From NCBI GenBank assembly GCA_005889025.1, contig VBCZ01000407.1, forward strand, positions 1 to 7,571: 7,571 nucleotides of DNA, in the 5' to 3' direction. The stretch's first letter is position 1, and each line of letters starts with the position of its first letter. Positions 5,714 to 7,571 of this stretch are shown piece by piece. The notes beneath the pieces are model-generated. The model did no database searches. It had not been told where the DNA came from and was given only the letters and a program-made list of their open reading frames with translations. The translations under genes were made by a program, and so were the position numbers. Source of the stretch: Betaproteobacteria bacterium. Lineage in GTDB: Bacteria; Pseudomonadota; Gammaproteobacteria; Burkholderiales; Casimicrobiaceae.

Positions 5714-6904
5714 TCACATTCTCTCGATCACCGCGGCGATCCCCTGGCCGCCGCCAATGCACATCGTAACGAGTCCGTAGCGCCCATTCGTTCGCTGCAG
5801 CTCGTACATCGCCTTGATGGTGAGGATGCAGCCCGTCGCGCCGATAGGGTGTCCCAGCGCCACCGCGCCGCCGTTGGGGTTGACCTTGGCTGGATTCATT
5901 CCCAGCTCCTTGGCCACGCCCATCGCCTGCGCCGCGAACGCTTCGTTCGATTCGATCACGTCCATCTCGTCGAGCTTCCGCCCCGCCTTGGCCAGCGCGC
6001 TCTTGACCGCGCTCACGGGCCCCAGCCCCATGATCTTGGGGTCGACGCCGGCGTGGCCATAGGCGATCAGACGCGCCATCGGCTTTAGGCCCTTCTTTAC
6101 CGCCGCGGATTTTTCCATCAGGACGACCGCTGCCGCGGCGTCATTGATACCGGATGCGTTCCCAGCCGTCACGGTGCCGTTCTCCTTGGCGAAGACCGCT
6201 TTGAGCTTGGCCATGCCTTCGATCGTCGACTCGCCGCGGATATGCTCGTCGGTGTCGAACACGACGGGCCCTTTCTTGCTCTTCAGCTCGATCGGTAGGA
6301 TCTGGTCCTTGAATCGGCCCGCCGCGGTAGCCGCCGCCGCGCGCTTGTGGCTCTCCACGGCGAAGGCATCCTGCTGCTCGCGGGTGATGCCGCATTTGGT
6401 GGCGACGTTTTCCGCGGTTACTCCCATGTGAATGGTATCGAACGGATCGGTCAGCGCGCCCACCATCATGTCGATGTCCCTGGCGTCGCCCATCCGGGTG
6501 CCCCAGCGCTGCGTGAGGTTGGCGTACGCCGCGCGGCTCATGCTCTCCGCGCCCCCGGCAACTGCCGTCTCGACGTCGCCGAGCAGGATGTACTGCGATG
6601 CGCTGACGATCGCCTGCAAACCGCTGCCGCAAAGGCGGTTGAGCGTCATCGCGCCCGACTCGGCGGGCAGCCCGCCGTTGATCGCCGCGACGCGCGAGAG
6701 GTACATGTCCTTGGCCTCGGTGTGGATGACGTTGCCGAACACGCACTGCGCGATGTCCTTGGGGTCGACGTTGGCGCGCCTGACCGCCTCCCTGATCACC
6801 CGCGCCCCCAGTTCGGTAGGCGGAATATCCTTCAAGCTGCCGCCGTAGTCGCCGATGGGAGTGCGCACCCCGCTCAATATCACCACTTCTCTTTGCCCGT
6901 TCAT
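5714..6904 (-). CDS. bktB: Beta-ketothiolase / acetyl-CoA C-acyltransferase (BktB-like)
   Basis: This 396-residue thiolase condenses or cleaves acyl-CoA and acetyl-CoA. It acts in beta-oxidation, ketogenesis or supply of 3-ketoacyl-CoA for polyhydroxyalkanoate synthesis. Numbered from the ATG at 6904, the catalytic residues are Cys92 (NRLCGSGLQA), the NEAFA loop (320-324), His352 (ALGHPIGATG) and Cys382 (VTMCIGGGQG). The length and stretches such as FGNVIHTEAKDMYLSRVAAINGG and IHMGVTAENVA closely resemble, from memory, Cupriavidus necator BktB (Cys90/His350/Cys380), which also accepts propionyl-CoA. PhaA- or FadA-type activity cannot be excluded without alignment. Two ATGs are possible: AGGAG abuts the one at 6910 directly but lies six bases before the one at 6904, so 6904 is chosen. 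The gene is downstream of coaX on the same strand, after about 100 bp, and convergent with the kinase gene, 25 bp from its end. Confidence 0.93.
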   Translation of the reverse strand: MNGQREVVILSGVRTPIGDYGGSLKDIPPTELGARVIREAVRRANVDPKDIAQCVFGNVIHTEAKDMYLSRVAAINGGLPAESGAMTLNRLCGSGLQAIVSASQYILLGDVETAVAGGAESMSRAAYANLTQRWGTRMGDARDIDMMVGALTDPFDTIHMGVTAENVATKCGITREQQDAFAVESHKRAAAATAAGRFKDQILPIELKSKKGPVVFDTDEHIRGESTIEGMAKLKAVFAKENGTVTAGNASGINDAAAAVVLMEKSAAVKKGLKPMARLIAYGHAGVDPKIMGLGPVSAVKSALAKAGRKLDEMDVIESNEAFAAQAMGVAKELGMNPAKVNPNGGAVALGHPIGATGCILTIKAMYELQRTNGRYGLVTMCIGGGQGIAAVIERM

Positions 6905-6910
6905 GTTCAT

Positions 6911-6915
6911 CTCCT
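6911..6915 (-). promoter_or_regulatory. Shine-Dalgarno deciding the thiolase start
   Basis: On the minus strand AGGAG is followed directly by ATGAACATGAAC. The first ATG (6910) has zero spacing, which is too close for ribosome binding; the second (6904) has a six-base spacer and is the likely initiator. Confidence 0.75.
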
Positions 6916-7002
6916 GTTACGAGTGCCGATTATCCTGCGTTTCATGCCTTCGCGCATGCCCGCCGACAATGCAGCGTGGTCGATTGAATTCCTGCCCGGC
7001 GT

Positions 7003-7571
7003 TCATCGATGCGATCGATTTTGCGCGCCGGCCAGCGACTGACTGATCCAAAACAGGCCTTCGAGCACCAGGTTATCGTGCAGCTCGAAAGGAATGATCA
7101 ATCGCGGTGCAAGCGCGCGTGCCGCGCCGCCTGAGATCAGGCACGTAAGCTGCGGCTCGTGCGCCACGTGCTGTCGATAGAGACGCTCGATGGCTCCCGC
7201 CTGCGCATGCTGGCAACCGCTAGCGATTGCATCGACGGTCTGTGTGGGCGCCTCGACATATTCGCCTCCCGCGTCGGGCAAGGCAGCGGTGTGCTGGTGC
7301 AGCGCGCGCAGCATCAGCCCGACGCCGGGAAGAATGACGCCGCCCTTGAATTCGCCGTTGGGGGCAAGGTAGTCGATGGTCGTCGCGGTGCCGCAGACGA
7401 CGACGAGCACGGGGCGCGCGAAAAGAAGCGCCCGCGCACCGATGAGCGCCGCCCATCGGTCGCTGCCGAGCTGAGCCGGGTTCCGGTAATGGTTGACAAC
7501 GCCGCACTGCTGCGCCTGCGGGATCACCCAATGCGGCGCGGGACCGTCCGGCCACACCTCCAGGACGCGGA
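7003..7571 (-). CDS. coaX: Type III pantothenate kinase (CoaX), 5' end outside window
   Basis: This enzyme carries out the first step of coenzyme A synthesis, ATP-dependent phosphorylation of pantothenate, in the cytoplasm. The last 188 or so of about 250 residues are present. Family blocks seen are NHYRNPAQLGSDRWAALIGA with the conserved GxDRW, VVVCGTATTIDYL (nucleotide/phosphate-binding segment), FKGGVILPGVGLMLRAL, TVDAIASGC and the late ISGGAARAL. The N-terminal DxGNT-type segment lies beyond the window, so the frame is open to the edge; a GTG at 7557 is internal, not the start, because the family needs about 60 more residues upstream. In many betaproteobacteria coaX follows birA, which would be expected just outside this window (family knowledge, not seen here). 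The thiolase gene follows on the same strand. Confidence 0.93.
   Translation of the reverse strand, partial: RVLEVWPDGPAPHWVIPQAQQCGVVNHYRNPAQLGSDRWAALIGARALLFARPVLVVVCGTATTIDYLAPNGEFKGGVILPGVGLMLRALHQHTAALPDAGGEYVEAPTQTVDAIASGCQHAQAGAIERLYRQHVAHEPQLTCLISGGAARALAPRLIIPFELHDNLVLEGLFWISQSLAGAQNRSHR

Overview
The window is high-GC, densely coded DNA. It suggests a betaproteobacterium, probably in or near Burkholderiales. The main pointers are a thiolase that closely resembles Cupriavidus BktB, a type III pantothenate kinase (CoaX), and a FecR-family protein with a C-terminal block I associate with betaproteobacteria. This placement rests on recognised protein families, not on a search. No RNA genes, mobile elements, CRISPR arrays or long repeats were seen, and no gap between genes exceeds 150 bases.

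Layout. (1) Positions 1-1318, minus strand: the first 166 residues of a dipeptide/oligopeptide ABC transporter ATPase, preceded by a complete DUF1028 (Ntn-hydrolase-like) protein. This looks like the edge of a peptide uptake and processing locus. (2) Positions 1445-5688: a signalling block. A minus-strand class III adenylate cyclase-FHA fusion is divergent, across a 144-bp intergenic region, from a plus-strand three-gene set. That set is an exported FecR-like protein, a membrane-anchored DUF3365 (Tll0287-like) CXXCH haem sensor ending in a bare HAMP domain, and a soluble Hanks-type Ser/Thr kinase with a tandemly repeated C-terminal helical module. A good sigma70-like promoter (TTGACG-17-TAGTAT) drives the plus-strand genes. 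(3) Positions 5714-7571, minus strand: a BktB-type beta-ketothiolase and the 3' three-quarters of coaX, which are metabolic housekeeping genes.

How the genes may work together. The signalling block contains every part of a possible envelope-to-cytoplasm relay: a periplasmic FecR-like protein, a haem-binding periplasmic sensor with a HAMP but no output domain, a kinase with no membrane segment, and an FHA (phosphothreonine-reader) domain fused to a cyclase with a full set of catalytic residues. The simplest reading is a split receptor kinase whose phospho-signal reaches cAMP synthesis through the FHA domain. The genes and domains are visible in the sequence; the wiring is inference. The flanking peptide-transport and metabolic genes look ordinary.
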